Origin: Shewanella sp. OPT22
Lineage (GTDB): Bacteria > Pseudomonadota > Gammaproteobacteria > Enterobacterales > Shewanellaceae
Assembly (NCBI RefSeq): GCF_004168585.1
Contig: NZ_PGVH01000056.1
Span: 562,576 to 626,575, forward strand
DNA length: 64,000 nt
Direction: 5' to 3'
Made by a program: the position numbers and the translations under genes. Every line of letters begins with the position of its first letter. Position 1 is the stretch's first letter. Positions 51,560 to 63,971 of the stretch are shown piece by piece. Under the pieces are notes generated by a model. That model was not told the origin of the DNA, did not search any database, and saw only the letters and a list, made by a program, of their open reading frames with translations.

Positions 51560-52537
51560 TTAATACGGAAGTAAAGGAAGCGTAATTGCTTTATCTTCGC
51601 CAGTTAGTGTCATTAAAAACGCCTCTAGATCCGTGATTTCTTGCGCAGTTAATTCAAGTGGCTGGATCTTATTCGATAGTGAGGGTCTACGATTGAAACC
51701 AGCGACATAATGCACGATAACCTCACGCAGTGTTTCCATTGAACCATCATGCATAAAAGGGGCTCTTTGAGTAATGTTTCTCAAGCTCGGCGTTTTGAAC
51801 GCTTTTTCATCTTGAGGATTGCCAGTGATCAACATCCTTCCATCGTCATCGCTATTAATTCCGATATCATGATACTCATGATCAGTGAAATTCCACCCCG
51901 TATGGCAGCTTACGCATTGCGCTTTACCATTAAAAAGTTCAAAGCCTCTTTTGGCATTGCTACTAATAGCAGATTCATCCCCTTCAACCCAGCGATCAAA
52001 TGGCGCTTCACCCGATACGATTGTGCGTTCGAATGTTGCAATTGATTTACGAATATTTTGTTCATTGATACCAGAAGTACCAAATACTCGAGAGAATAAA
52101 TTACGATACCCTTCAACAGCACTTAACCGTTCCACCACTCCTTCCATAGAAATGTTCATTTCTACCGCAGCTTCGATAGGTCCTTGAGCTTGCTCTTCGA
52201 GCGTTTTTGCACGGCCATCCCAGAAAAACTCTTTTCCCCATGCAGCATTGATGATAGTCGGAGAGTGCCGACCTAGTTGAGTATTTTGACTGCCTACAGC
52301 AGCGGCCGTTGCATCTTCCCAACCAAAACTGGGGTTATGACAACTTGCACAGGTTAAATTGCGATTTTTGCTGAGTCTTGGATCAAAAAACAGCATTTTA
52401 CCCAATGCGGCTTTAGACGCACTGTATGGGTTGGTTGCTGGGAAAGGGATATGATCTGGCCTAACAAATTGGCTTTTATCTGCAGCGAAAACAAATGATG
52501 AGAATGTCATCAAAGAAAAAAGAAATATTTTTTTCAT
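51560..52537 (-). CDS. Periplasmic di-haem cytochrome c peroxidase-like protein
   Basis: 325 residues. Signal peptide of 18 residues ('[10 protein letters not shown]'). Two c-type haem sites: CASCH at residues 63-67 and CVSCH near 205-210. '[17 protein letters not shown]' and the late '[16 protein letters not shown]' are characteristic of the CcpA/MauG family. It reduces hydrogen peroxide with electrons from cytochromes, or oxidises another substrate. It lies upstream of the chemoreceptor gene. Confidence 0.9.
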   Translation of the reverse strand: MKKIFLFSLMTFSSFVFAADKSQFVRPDHIPFPATNPYSASKAALGKMLFFDPRLSKNRNLTCASCHNPSFGWEDATAAAVGSQNTQLGRHSPTIINAAWGKEFFWDGRAKTLEEQAQGPIEAAVEMNISMEGVVERLSAVEGYRNLFSRVFGTSGINEQNIRKSIATFERTIVSGEAPFDRWVEGDESAISSNAKRGFELFNGKAQCVSCHTGWNFTDHEYHDIGINSDDDGRMLITGNPQDEKAFKTPSLRNITQRAPFMHDGSMETLREVIVHYVAGFNRRPSLSNKIQPLELTAQEITDLEAFLMTLTGEDKAITLPLLPY

Positions 52538-52761
52538 CTAAAACCTAATTTCACCGTCTATGCGGTTTTTGTTCTTGTTGTATTTATTTAATTTTTATGA
52601 ATAAACAATACCATTGATTCAAGTGGTGGCCTGTACAAAAACATACCATTCGACCTTTATCAAAATAAAAAACTCGTTTATTTTAAGCTGAATCAATTTC
52701 ATGCCAAAAAAGACCTGAATTTCAGCTACAATCATTCAAAATTCTAAGTAAAAAATGCCCT

Positions 52762-53766
52762 ATGACATTGCCATCTTCAAATCAACACATCCAATACGAT
52801 TCTACGGGTTCGATTGAATCGATGACTTTGACCAGCTCTCCAATGCCAATCCCTAATGACCAACAAGTATTAATTAAAGTCAAAGCAGCAGGAGTCAATG
52901 GTCCTGATATTGCTCAGCGTCAAGGTGTATATCCAGCCCCAAAGGGAGCTTCACCCATATTAGGCCTTGAAGTTTCAGGTGAAATTGTTGCCAAAGGCAA
53001 TGATGTCACTTCATGGTCTATTGGCGATAAGGTTTGTGCGCTCGTTCCTGGAGGTGGCTATGGTGAATATGCCGTCACACACCAAGATCATTGTCTACCA
53101 GTGCCAAATTCGATTGATTACTTTATAGCGGCTGCATTACCCGAAACTTTATTTACGGTTTGGGGAAATTTATTTATCAGAGGAGGACTCAAAAGTGAAG
53201 AAACCGTTCTCATCCATGGCGCTTCTGGAGGGCTAGGAAATACTGCGATTAAACTTGCGAAAGCATTTGGTGCGCACGTCATTGTAACGGCTGGCTCTGC
53301 AGAAAAATGCCATCATTGCAAACAACTTGGTGCTGATGACGCTTTTGATTATCACAATACAGAACTTGAATCACGACTTAAAGAGTCTGCACCTCAAGGG
53401 ATCGACGTTGTGTTCGATATGGCAGCGGGTGACTTTGTAAATCTAAACTTGAAGCTTTTAAAAATGGATGGCCGAATGGTTACCGTTGCATTAAAAAGAG
53501 GTGCGAAAGCTCACGTTGACGTATTCCGACTAATGGCTAAAAGGATCGTCTGGACAGGTTCCACTTTGCGTCCTCAATCTGACGAAGCAAAAGCAGAGAT
53601 AGCGAATCAATTAAAATCTCAGGTGATACCGCTTATTGAAGCGGGAAAATTAACACCTTTTATCCATAAAATTTTTCTTTTAGAAGATGCGCAAAAAGCC
53701 CATGAATTAATAGAAAAAGGTCACCATGTCGGTAAGGTTGTTCTCGATTTAACTCATTGTCATTGA
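52762..53766 (+). CDS. NAD(P)H quinone oxidoreductase, PIG3/zeta-crystallin type
   Basis: 334 residues. N-terminal GroES-like domain ('VKAAGVNGPDIAQRQGVYP') and the Rossmann domain with 'HGASGGLGNTAIKLAKAFGA' near residue 152. It lacks the zinc ligands of alcohol dehydrogenases. Divergent from the peroxidase across 224 bases. Substrate is a quinone or similar carbonyl. Confidence 0.9.
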   Translation: MTLPSSNQHIQYDSTGSIESMTLTSSPMPIPNDQQVLIKVKAAGVNGPDIAQRQGVYPAPKGASPILGLEVSGEIVAKGNDVTSWSIGDKVCALVPGGGYGEYAVTHQDHCLPVPNSIDYFIAAALPETLFTVWGNLFIRGGLKSEETVLIHGASGGLGNTAIKLAKAFGAHVIVTAGSAEKCHHCKQLGADDAFDYHNTELESRLKESAPQGIDVVFDMAAGDFVNLNLKLLKMDGRMVTVALKRGAKAHVDVFRLMAKRIVWTGSTLRPQSDEAKAEIANQLKSQVIPLIEAGKLTPFIHKIFLLEDAQKAHELIEKGHHVGKVVLDLTHCH

Positions 53767-54063
53767 AACGTAATCTTCCCTTTATAGATTACTCAAGCTG
53801 CTGGTTTATTAAGCGAAACGTTAAAATTAAATTAACATTAAACTTACTAAAAAAAACTTGAAGCACAAAAAAAATCGGCTAAAGTCGTAAATATGATTTA
53901 GAGCTAAGTACTGATGTCATAGGCTTTGGCTCAATTATAAATCAGAATTGAATATTGAACTTTACTGGAAATTAACTGACCTAATGAAACGGGTAAGTTC
54001 TGAATTGTATATGTGATATTTCCGCTTTTGAGCTGGAAATTGAAATGAAGGGCATTGGCATAT
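53767..54063. other. Intergenic region
   Basis: About 297 bases. An inverted repeat GTAATCT/AGATTAC right after the oxidoreductase gene may end its transcript, though it has no T-tail. AT-rich sequence follows, with the likely promoter of the acidic-tailed gene. No other feature seen. Confidence 0.4.
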
Positions 54064-54489
54064 ATGAACAGCATGACAAAACTAAAAGTTTGGTATGGTG
54101 AATTACGCACCTCCAGAGGAAACAGCATTGTAATTCACGATCAAGCATTACCGGAAGCAACTCCCGGTAGAATCTATTTATACAACTCCAACCGACATGC
54201 CATTATTGAGTATGTCAAAGATATCGTTGAGTCTAACCTCTATGATCTTGATGATACCAGCCTCAAACAGGCACAGAAAAACTATGCTGCCGCATGGAAA
54301 GACGCACGTATAGAATTTCTTAATGTTCAAAAAGATCATCTAGAGTTAACTGAAGAAGTTGCTTCCATGCCAGAGAAGGCGGTGGCAAGCCCAAAGAAAA
54401 CCATCGAAGAAGACTTTGTGGAAGATGAAGAGTCTGACGAAGTAGATTACGAACAAGACGAATGGAATAATGACGAATATGAAGAATAA
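54064..54489 (+). CDS. Unidentified protein with highly acidic C-terminal tail
   Basis: 141 residues from ATG 54064 (AAGGG 12 bases ahead); a TTG nine bases earlier is too close to that site. The first 90 residues are a compact mixed domain ('KLKVWYGELRTSRGNSIVIHD'), the last 30 consist mostly of Glu and Asp ('EDFVEDEESDEVDYEQDEW'). I do not recognise the family. A transcription terminator follows. Acidic tails of this kind often mediate binding to basic proteins, but the partner is unknown. Confidence 0.65.
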   Translation: MNSMTKLKVWYGELRTSRGNSIVIHDQALPEATPGRIYLYNSNRHAIIEYVKDIVESNLYDLDDTSLKQAQKNYAAAWKDARIEFLNVQKDHLELTEEVASMPEKAVASPKKTIEEDFVEDEESDEVDYEQDEWNNDEYEE

Positions 54490-54515
54490 TTGTCATTAAT
54501 CAAAAAGCGACCCAT

Positions 54516-54546
54516 AAAGTGGCACGGTATGTTGCGCCACTTTTTA
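54516..54546 (+). terminator. Rho-independent terminator
   Basis: AAAGTGGC (54516-54523) pairs with GCCACTTT (54536-54543), with a T-run continuing after it. It ends the acidic-tailed gene's transcript and faces the end of galM. Confidence 0.8.
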
Positions 54547-54565
54547 TTAAAAAAGGTCAATCACT

Positions 54566-55606
54566 TCATTCTGAACTTTGAGCATCAAATTGGTAACGAC
54601 TGATATGATGATAAATCTCATCTGGCTCAGTCCACCCTTTGCCTAATAATTCTGATTGATTGGGAGAGTCAGGCAACAATTGTGGTTCTAGACACACAGC
54701 TTGATGCTGTTTTAACGATTGATTTTTCTTGCCTATCGTTCCTGCCAAAAAGTTTGATGTATACACCTGAACCCCAGGTTGATTGGTATACAAGGTCATC
54801 GAAAGCCCAGCTTTTTGACTGACAATCTGACCGAACCGTTGTAATTCACGACCTTCATTTGGAGTCATTAAATAGCAATGGTCGACACCTTGAGTTTGCC
54901 TCAATGCGTTATCTAACACCACATCAGTCAATGCTTTCGGTTGGCGAAAATCTAATACGGTATTACAAACGCTCGCTTTCGACGTAGGAATACTGTTTTC
55001 GTCTGTCGCTAAATACTGCTCGCAATCCGTTTGTAACTCATGTTCTAAAACAGATTCAGAGCCATCAAGATTGAAATAACTATGCTGGGTTAGATTAATC
55101 GGACACACTTTATCAGTGTCAGCTTGTACCTCAACAAATAGGTTATTGCCCACAAGTCGGTAATCTAATTGTACGTGACAATTACCTGGAAACCCCATAT
55201 CACCATCAGGACTGTGCAACGTCAAACGAACCCCATCAGATAAGCTGCCCATTTGCCAGTTTTTACGGTTAAATCCTTCACTACCACCATGAAGACAAAG
55301 ATCAGCATGATTAATATCGAGCTGATAACGCTCACCGTCTTTTGAAATAGTGCCGTTTGCGATTCGATTGGCAAAGCGACCAGCAATAGCACCTAGATGC
55401 GCATTTTGCTCTAAGTAGCCTTGTGCAGAATCACATCCTAAAACGATATTTTGGCGATCGCCGCTTTTGCCTGCTACCCATAAGCTTTTGATGATACCGC
55501 CTAGGCTCAGTACTTCCATGGCAATAATGCCATTATCAATTCTCACCCTATCGATTTCACCACCACGAGGGTCGTTCCAAGGCTCTAATACTTTAATGGT
55601 GACCAT
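54566..55606 (-). CDS. galM: Aldose 1-epimerase (galactose mutarotase)
   Basis: 346 residues. The family landmarks are 'GRFANRIANG', the catalytic His region 'LTQHSYFNLDG' and the late 'CLEPQLLPDSPNQ' with the catalytic Glu. It converts beta-D-galactose to the alpha form used by galactokinase. It starts 11 bases after the end of galK and is co-transcribed with it. Confidence 0.92.
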   Translation of the reverse strand: MVTIKVLEPWNDPRGGEIDRVRIDNGIIAMEVLSLGGIIKSLWVAGKSGDRQNIVLGCDSAQGYLEQNAHLGAIAGRFANRIANGTISKDGERYQLDINHADLCLHGGSEGFNRKNWQMGSLSDGVRLTLHSPDGDMGFPGNCHVQLDYRLVGNNLFVEVQADTDKVCPINLTQHSYFNLDGSESVLEHELQTDCEQYLATDENSIPTSKASVCNTVLDFRQPKALTDVVLDNALRQTQGVDHCYLMTPNEGRELQRFGQIVSQKAGLSMTLYTNQPGVQVYTSNFLAGTIGKKNQSLKQHQAVCLEPQLLPDSPNQSELLGKGWTEPDEIYHHISRYQFDAQSSE

Positions 55607-55617
55607 AGATCTATTCC

Positions 55618-56787
55618 CTAATCATCAATGCGACAAGCGCCTCTGGTCGCACTGCATAAATATACTTGTGCTTCTATGCCTGTCTTTTTGTAATATTCTT
55701 GTTCAACTGCTAATACAACATCATCGGTCAACTCATGCTCAACCAATGCCACCACACTGCCACCAAAACCACTTCCCGTTAAACGAACACCACCTCGGTC
55801 ACCGATTTCGTTATTAATAATATCGACCAACAAATCAATCTCTGGCAGGCTGATCTCAAAATCATCTTTAAGTGAGCGATGAGAATCGGCCATTAGTTGA
55901 CTTAATTTTCGAGTATTGTTCATCTCCAATGCACGAGCAGCTTGTTGTGTTCTACGATTTTCTGAAATAACGTGTCGGGCACGTTTATAGAGCGACTCAT
56001 CTAGATTGCTTTTTTCACGCTCTAATTGAAATAACTCAACATGGCGTAAGCTGTCTAATCCGAAATGCTCAGCGACTTCTAAACACTCAGACTTTCTCGT
56101 TTGATATTTATGCTGAATATCTTCAGCATATTTACCAGAGTGGACAATGATTAAACTTAATTCTTTAGGTAATGAAATAGAATCATAATCTAAATCTAAG
56201 CAGTCAATTAATACCGCTTGCTCTTCCTCAGCTAAGGCACTGATCATATGGTCTTTAATGCCACAAGTCAGTTTCATATGGTGAAATTCTCCTCGCTGTG
56301 CCAGTTGAGCAACCGCGAGTGGAGATAAATGCAACTGGTGTAAATCGTTGATGGCTGTACCAAAAGCAATTTCCAAAGCTGACGACGACGAAAATCCCTG
56401 CTCAACAGGAACATCACTTACAATGGCAACGTCCATTCCAGAAATCGATAACCCTGACTGAGCTAATGTTGCGGTAAAACTTTTGAGATACTGACTCCAA
56501 TGACTAAGGGTGTCTGAGTCATCATTTGTTTCATTTTCAAGACCAAACTGCCATTCAATAAATTCATCAGGAGAGATATCTGTAACTGCTCTAAATAAAC
56601 CATCGTCACGTTTCTTGGCTGCAATCACGACATGAAAATTTATGGCTGCAGGTAAAACAAAGCCTTCGTTATAATCAGTATGTTCCCCCATTAAATTAAT
56701 ACGACCAGGTGCTTGATAACAATCGTCAGCATTAGTTCCAAAGGTTCTTATAAATAGTTTTTTTGCACGTTGGGCCGGGCTCGACAT
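55618..56787 (-). CDS. galK: Galactokinase
   Basis: 389 residues. The signature 'PGRINLMGEHTDYNEG' lies near residue 25, the ATP-binding 'PVEQGFSSSSALEIAFG' near 125, and 'GGVRLTGSGFGGSVVAL' near 335. It phosphorylates galactose at C1. ATG 56787 is preferred to a GTG six codons upstream, because the GTG would lie within 20 bases of the CRP-like site. No galT or galE is present in the window. Confidence 0.95.
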   Translation of the reverse strand: MSSPAQRAKKLFIRTFGTNADDCYQAPGRINLMGEHTDYNEGFVLPAAINFHVVIAAKKRDDGLFRAVTDISPDEFIEWQFGLENETNDDSDTLSHWSQYLKSFTATLAQSGLSISGMDVAIVSDVPVEQGFSSSSALEIAFGTAINDLHQLHLSPLAVAQLAQRGEFHHMKLTCGIKDHMISALAEEEQAVLIDCLDLDYDSISLPKELSLIIVHSGKYAEDIQHKYQTRKSECLEVAEHFGLDSLRHVELFQLEREKSNLDESLYKRARHVISENRRTQQAARALEMNNTRKLSQLMADSHRSLKDDFEISLPEIDLLVDIINNEIGDRGGVRLTGSGFGGSVVALVEHELTDDVVLAVEQEYYKKTGIEAQVYLCSATRGACRIDD

Positions 56788-56824
56788 ATTTGATACAACT
56801 TCCACACACTTTTTTGAAGGTATC

Positions 56825-56840
56825 TGTGAGTTATATCACG
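56825..56840 (-). promoter_or_regulatory. CRP-like site upstream of galK
   Basis: TGTGA-GTTATA-TCACG fits the TGTGA-N6-TCACA consensus with one mismatch. It is centred about 45 bases before the galK ATG. It suggests catabolite control of galKM, with a transcript start close to the start codon. Confidence 0.65.
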
Positions 56841-56885
56841 TCTGAAATGAATTTGTAACTGAATGTTGTTTGGAAGTTTTAACGG

Positions 56886-56921
56886 AATAAAAAACGCTCT
56901 ATACAAGGAGATAGAGCGTTT
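56886..56921 (-). terminator. Terminator after the symporter gene
   Basis: AACGCTCTAT (56893-56902) pairs with ATAGAGCGTT (56911-56920), loop of 8, then a T-run on the minus strand. It lies between the symporter gene and galK, so galKM is at least partly a separate unit. Confidence 0.85.
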
Positions 56922-56932
56922 AATGGAATTGT

Positions 56933-58393
56933 TTAAGCGTTTGTTGCAGACACCTTAGTTTCATCAATCGACGGTGACTCATCATCGACTTTTAATACTG
57001 TCTTTTGCCCACCTAAAAAGCGGCTTAACATGAGCGTAAACAGGACGGTAACCAATAATGTAATCGCCATTAAGTGGATGTAATGCAATGGGCTCCAAAC
57101 GAATGTAAATATCGCATAAACCGTCACACCAAAAATCAAGCCGACTTTAATTGCCGTTGCGTGAACGTTTTTAAAGGCTAATGCGCAAATAAATGCTGCC
57201 AGAACAGGCATAGAATATAAGCCATTTAATTGTTGAAGCAATGCAATAATACTATCAGAGTTAGCAAAAACAGGGACAAGAGAAAGGGAAACGACAGTGA
57301 AAAAAAGTGCCACACGGGTTGCTATCTTTTTCACATCGGCATTAGGGTTGATGTAGTTTTTATGAATATCGCAAGTGTACAGTGCAGCTGCAGAATTTAA
57401 GCATGAATTAAACGAACTCAACACTGCGCCAGCAATCACAGCAGCAAACGCTCCAGACATCCAATGAGGTAATAAATCACCAACAAGCCTGCCATAGGCA
57501 ACATCACCAACATCACCATACAATTTTAACGCCACAATACCGGGTAAAACGACGATTAATGGAGTGAGTAGCTTCGCAAATACGGCGGCATATAACCCTT
57601 TTTGTGCTTCTTCGACTGAGTCTGCCGCTAAAGCACGCTGAGTAATCACCATATTGGTTCCCCAATAGAAGATTTGAATAAAGATCATACCCGTAAAGAG
57701 CGTGTGCCAAGGAATATCAGATTCATTATCTCCGATTAGGGTTAAGTGATCGGCTGGAATACCAGAAAAATCCCAATTAATCGCATTCATAGCAAGATAA
57801 GAAACGATGGCTCCCATGATCAGCAACCCGAATCCATTATAAGTGTCGGAAATCGCAATAGCTCTTAAACCACCAAAAATAGCATACACGGCACCAACAA
57901 CAGCAAATAGGGCTGCAATCATGATCACAGGCAACTGAACATCAAACATCGACTTCATGAACAGTGAGCCGGTATAGAGCACAACGGGTAGCAAAATAAA
58001 TGCATATCCAAGCATAAAAAATACGGACACCATGGCGCGAATACCTTTGTCATTGTATTTGCGTTCCAGTAATTCCGTGGTCGTTGTACAGTTGTATTTG
58101 TAATAAATTGGGATGAGCCATTTGGCCAAAATAATGATGCCCAACGCCGCACCAATCTCCCACCAAGCAACAAGCAAGGTTTGAGCGCCATTCATTCCTA
58201 CTATCTGCTCAGCACTGATGTTGGTCATCACTAATGAGCCAGCAATGAACACCCAGCTTAAGCCTCCACCTGCGAGAAAGTATTCTTTGCTGTCATTTTT
58301 ATCTCTCGGAGCCTGTCTGCATTTAGCGTAAGTAACAACGGCAACTAAAGACGTTAATAAAATAAAAATTGATAATTGAATCACTGTATCCAT
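56933..58393 (-). CDS. Sodium/sugar symporter, SSS family (galactose type)
   Basis: 486 residues with about 13-14 membrane helices. 'GGLRAIAISDTYNGFGLLIMGA' is the sodium/solute-symporter signature; 'SAEQIVGMNGAQT' and 'WEIGAALGIIILAKWLIPIYY' are like the galactose transporter vSGLT. Its gene starts 3 bases after the end of the beta-galactosidase gene. It probably imports galactose (and glucose) released outside the inner membrane. Confidence 0.88.
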   Translation of the reverse strand: MDTVIQLSIFILLTSLVAVVTYAKCRQAPRDKNDSKEYFLAGGGLSWVFIAGSLVMTNISAEQIVGMNGAQTLLVAWWEIGAALGIIILAKWLIPIYYKYNCTTTTELLERKYNDKGIRAMVSVFFMLGYAFILLPVVLYTGSLFMKSMFDVQLPVIMIAALFAVVGAVYAIFGGLRAIAISDTYNGFGLLIMGAIVSYLAMNAINWDFSGIPADHLTLIGDNESDIPWHTLFTGMIFIQIFYWGTNMVITQRALAADSVEEAQKGLYAAVFAKLLTPLIVVLPGIVALKLYGDVGDVAYGRLVGDLLPHWMSGAFAAVIAGAVLSSFNSCLNSAAALYTCDIHKNYINPNADVKKIATRVALFFTVVSLSLVPVFANSDSIIALLQQLNGLYSMPVLAAFICALAFKNVHATAIKVGLIFGVTVYAIFTFVWSPLHYIHLMAITLLVTVLFTLMLSRFLGGQKTVLKVDDESPSIDETKVSATNA

Positions 58394-58396
58394 GAT

Positions 58397-61582
<3,186 letters not shown>

Positions 61583-61604
61583 TTAAATGTACATTATTGA
61601 AAAA

Positions 61605-62516
61605 TCAGTTACGGCTCCATACAATCGTCATAAATCGATTATCAGGACTGATCGCAATTCGGTTAGCCTTTTGGTGCTGCTGAGTAGGAGGAGTTAAATC
61701 AGCTACGGGTGTCCAAGAAGTTTTTGATAAATCGCTGCCACCCGGTTCATACAGCCAAGCACGTAACCTCCCGTTTTCTACGTTAAAAATCCACGATGAA
61801 CCACTGGCTGTTAAGCCGCCCCAAGCATAGTCTTCGCTGCCTGTACCCAAACTGACTAACGCTCGGTGCTGTTTAGATATGGGGTCAAAACTTTTAATAA
61901 CTCTGTCACCGTCCATTAACTTATGAACATAACTGAATTTTTTCGCTTCAGGGATCACGTGTAAACTTCGACCCGCGTTTGAAACCACAAAGTGACCTTC
62001 GTTCGCATTCTCGCCTTTTGGTTCAAAATAGAGACTGTAAGCATAACGAGCCCACATTAAAGTACCCAGATCTGGATGAGTCGCATAGTACCCTGTTGGG
62101 ATCATACTGTTGATGGCGCGAGTTCGAGGTTTATTACCTTGCTGATACCACACACTTTGATGTGGAACGCCTTGCTCAACGACATATTCAAGCCCATTTT
62201 CAGTCTCTGTTGGTGAAAATTCGCTTTCGTTCGGGGTATCGGTTAATTGTGTGATTTTTCCGGTGTTAATGTCGTAGCGGTAAATATCATTGAACTGGCC
62301 TTTGCGATCTGAAACAAAAACAACACCTCCATTATCACGAGTAAAGCTGGCTTGATTATCATAGCCATTGCGATCGGTGATGGGTTTCCCCTCACCCACT
62401 GACCAAGAGTGCGTTTGTTTATTGAAACTTAAGGGATAAAGTTGAATATCGTAGCCGCTGGCAAAAATAGAGCTAGAAACTACACAAGTAGAGAGTAAAG
62501 TCAGTAATCGTTTCAT
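61605..62516 (-). CDS. Exported TolB-like beta-propeller protein
   Basis: 303 residues from ATG 62516 (a TTG seven codons earlier is less likely). Signal peptide 'MKRLLTLLSTCVVSSSIFA'. Repeats of 'VFVSDRKGQFNDIYRYDINTGKITQLT' type, including 'SPDNRFM', form a propeller of the TolB/WD40-like kind. It leads the lactose/galactose operon. It may bind or sense a sugar or the envelope; the role is unknown. A 16-bp palindrome precedes it. Confidence 0.75.
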   Translation of the reverse strand: MKRLLTLLSTCVVSSSIFASGYDIQLYPLSFNKQTHSWSVGEGKPITDRNGYDNQASFTRDNGGVVFVSDRKGQFNDIYRYDINTGKITQLTDTPNESEFSPTETENGLEYVVEQGVPHQSVWYQQGNKPRTRAINSMIPTGYYATHPDLGTLMWARYAYSLYFEPKGENANEGHFVVSNAGRSLHVIPEAKKFSYVHKLMDGDRVIKSFDPISKQHRALVSLGTGSEDYAWGGLTASGSSWIFNVENGRLRAWLYEPGGSDLSKTSWTPVADLTPPTQQHQKANRIAISPDNRFMTIVWSRN

Positions 62517-62565
62517 CTTGTTATTCTTTTTTAACAATTTTGTTACACATTACCGAATAACGAGA

Positions 62566-62581
62566 AGATTGTATACAATCT
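62566..62581 (-). promoter_or_regulatory. 16-bp perfect palindrome, candidate operator
   Basis: AGATTGTATACAATCT is a perfect palindrome 50 bases before the propeller start, in the operator position for the lactose/galactose operon. Its core TTGTATACAA resembles GntR- or LacI-type operators. It also lies just past the mgtE stop, so it is not part of a terminator (no T-run). Confidence 0.6.
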
Positions 62582-62606
62582 CAATTAAATTAAACTTCAT
62601 CTAAAA

Positions 62607-63971
62607 TTAATGCAATAACACCAAGGTTGCTAAACCTAAGAACGCAAATAGACCAACAACATCTGTTACTGTCGTGAGTAACATTCCTCCTGCTAAAGCT
62701 GGGTCAATGTTCATCTTTTTAAGAACAATTGGGATGGCGGCTCCAGCTAAACCGGCAATGGTCAGGTTAATCAGCATGGCGCAAGCAATTAAACTGCTTA
62801 ACACAACATCGTGCTTCCAAATCCACACGGCGATGAACACCATGGTCGCCCAGAGCAGTCCGTTTAAAAAACCAATGGCCAACTCTTTGGTGATTAACCA
62901 ACGAGTGTTAGATTGCCCAATATGCCCCAAGGCAATACCACGTATCACCAATGCTAAGGTTTGATTACCTGCAACGCCGCCCATACTCGGCACGATAGTC
63001 ATTAAAATTGCCAGCGTTGCAATATGCTCAATTGTTCCCTCAAATAAATTACTGACCGAGGCGGCCAGAAACGCTGATAATAAATTAATGATCAGCCACA
63101 TTGATCGACGTATTGAGCTTTTTAATACTGGCCCAAATGTATCAACGTCATCTTCAAGACCCGCCATTCCCATCATCGAATGTTCAGCATCTTCACGGAT
63201 CACATCAACCACATCATCAATAGTAATTCGACCAAGTAGCTTTCCGGCATCATCGATCACGGGGGCAGAAACAAGATCATGACGTTCAAACAGTTGCGCG
63301 ACGTCGGCATCATCCATCAGTACAGGAATACCTTCAATGTCAGTGTTCATCACTTCTTTCACTGATAAATTCGGGCTTGAAGTAAGTAAGCGGGATAACG
63401 AAATTGAACCTAGAAATTTATCCCGTCGATCAACAACAAATAATTGGTCTGTTGCATCAGGTAAACTACCACGACCTCTTAGATAGCGCAGGATCACATC
63501 GATATTTACGTCTGGACGAATCGTGACGCTATCGGTATTCATGATACTGCCAGCTGTATCTTCGGGATAAGACAAGGCTTGCTCGATGCGCAACCTATCT
63601 TGACTGGTCATGGATTGTAAAATCTGCTGATACAGACTGTCAGGTAAGCTTCTTAGTACATATGCGAGATCGTCGGTATCCATATCTTTAGCGATTGCTG
63701 CTAAACGCTGAGGGGACATCTCCATAATAAAGCTGTCTTTGAGTTCTTCACCCAGTTCATCCAGCACTTCACCTGTATGTTGCGGATCAATCAGCTGCCA
63801 CAGCACTTCACGTGTTTGAGGTGGTGAAGACTCAAGCACAAGAGCAATATCTGATGGCGACATATCACACATCATTTGGCGCACATGCACGAACATCCCG
63901 CTATTCAACGCATGGTTTAATTGAATTAAACGTTGTTCAGCTTGCTCATTATCCAGCATTTCTAATGGCAT
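62607..63971 (-). CDS. mgtE: Magnesium transporter MgtE
   Basis: 454 residues. N-terminal helical domain (about 1-130), two CBS domains (about 135-255) and five membrane helices (about 285-454), with the channel motif 'PSMGGVAGNQTLALVIRG'. It is a Mg2+-gated channel dimer; the N and CBS domains close it when cytoplasmic Mg2+ is high. Single gene near the window end. Confidence 0.95.
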   Translation of the reverse strand: MPLEMLDNEQAEQRLIQLNHALNSGMFVHVRQMMCDMSPSDIALVLESSPPQTREVLWQLIDPQHTGEVLDELGEELKDSFIMEMSPQRLAAIAKDMDTDDLAYVLRSLPDSLYQQILQSMTSQDRLRIEQALSYPEDTAGSIMNTDSVTIRPDVNIDVILRYLRGRGSLPDATDQLFVVDRRDKFLGSISLSRLLTSSPNLSVKEVMNTDIEGIPVLMDDADVAQLFERHDLVSAPVIDDAGKLLGRITIDDVVDVIREDAEHSMMGMAGLEDDVDTFGPVLKSSIRRSMWLIINLLSAFLAASVSNLFEGTIEHIATLAILMTIVPSMGGVAGNQTLALVIRGIALGHIGQSNTRWLITKELAIGFLNGLLWATMVFIAVWIWKHDVVLSSLIACAMLINLTIAGLAGAAIPIVLKKMNIDPALAGGMLLTTVTDVVGLFAFLGLATLVLLH

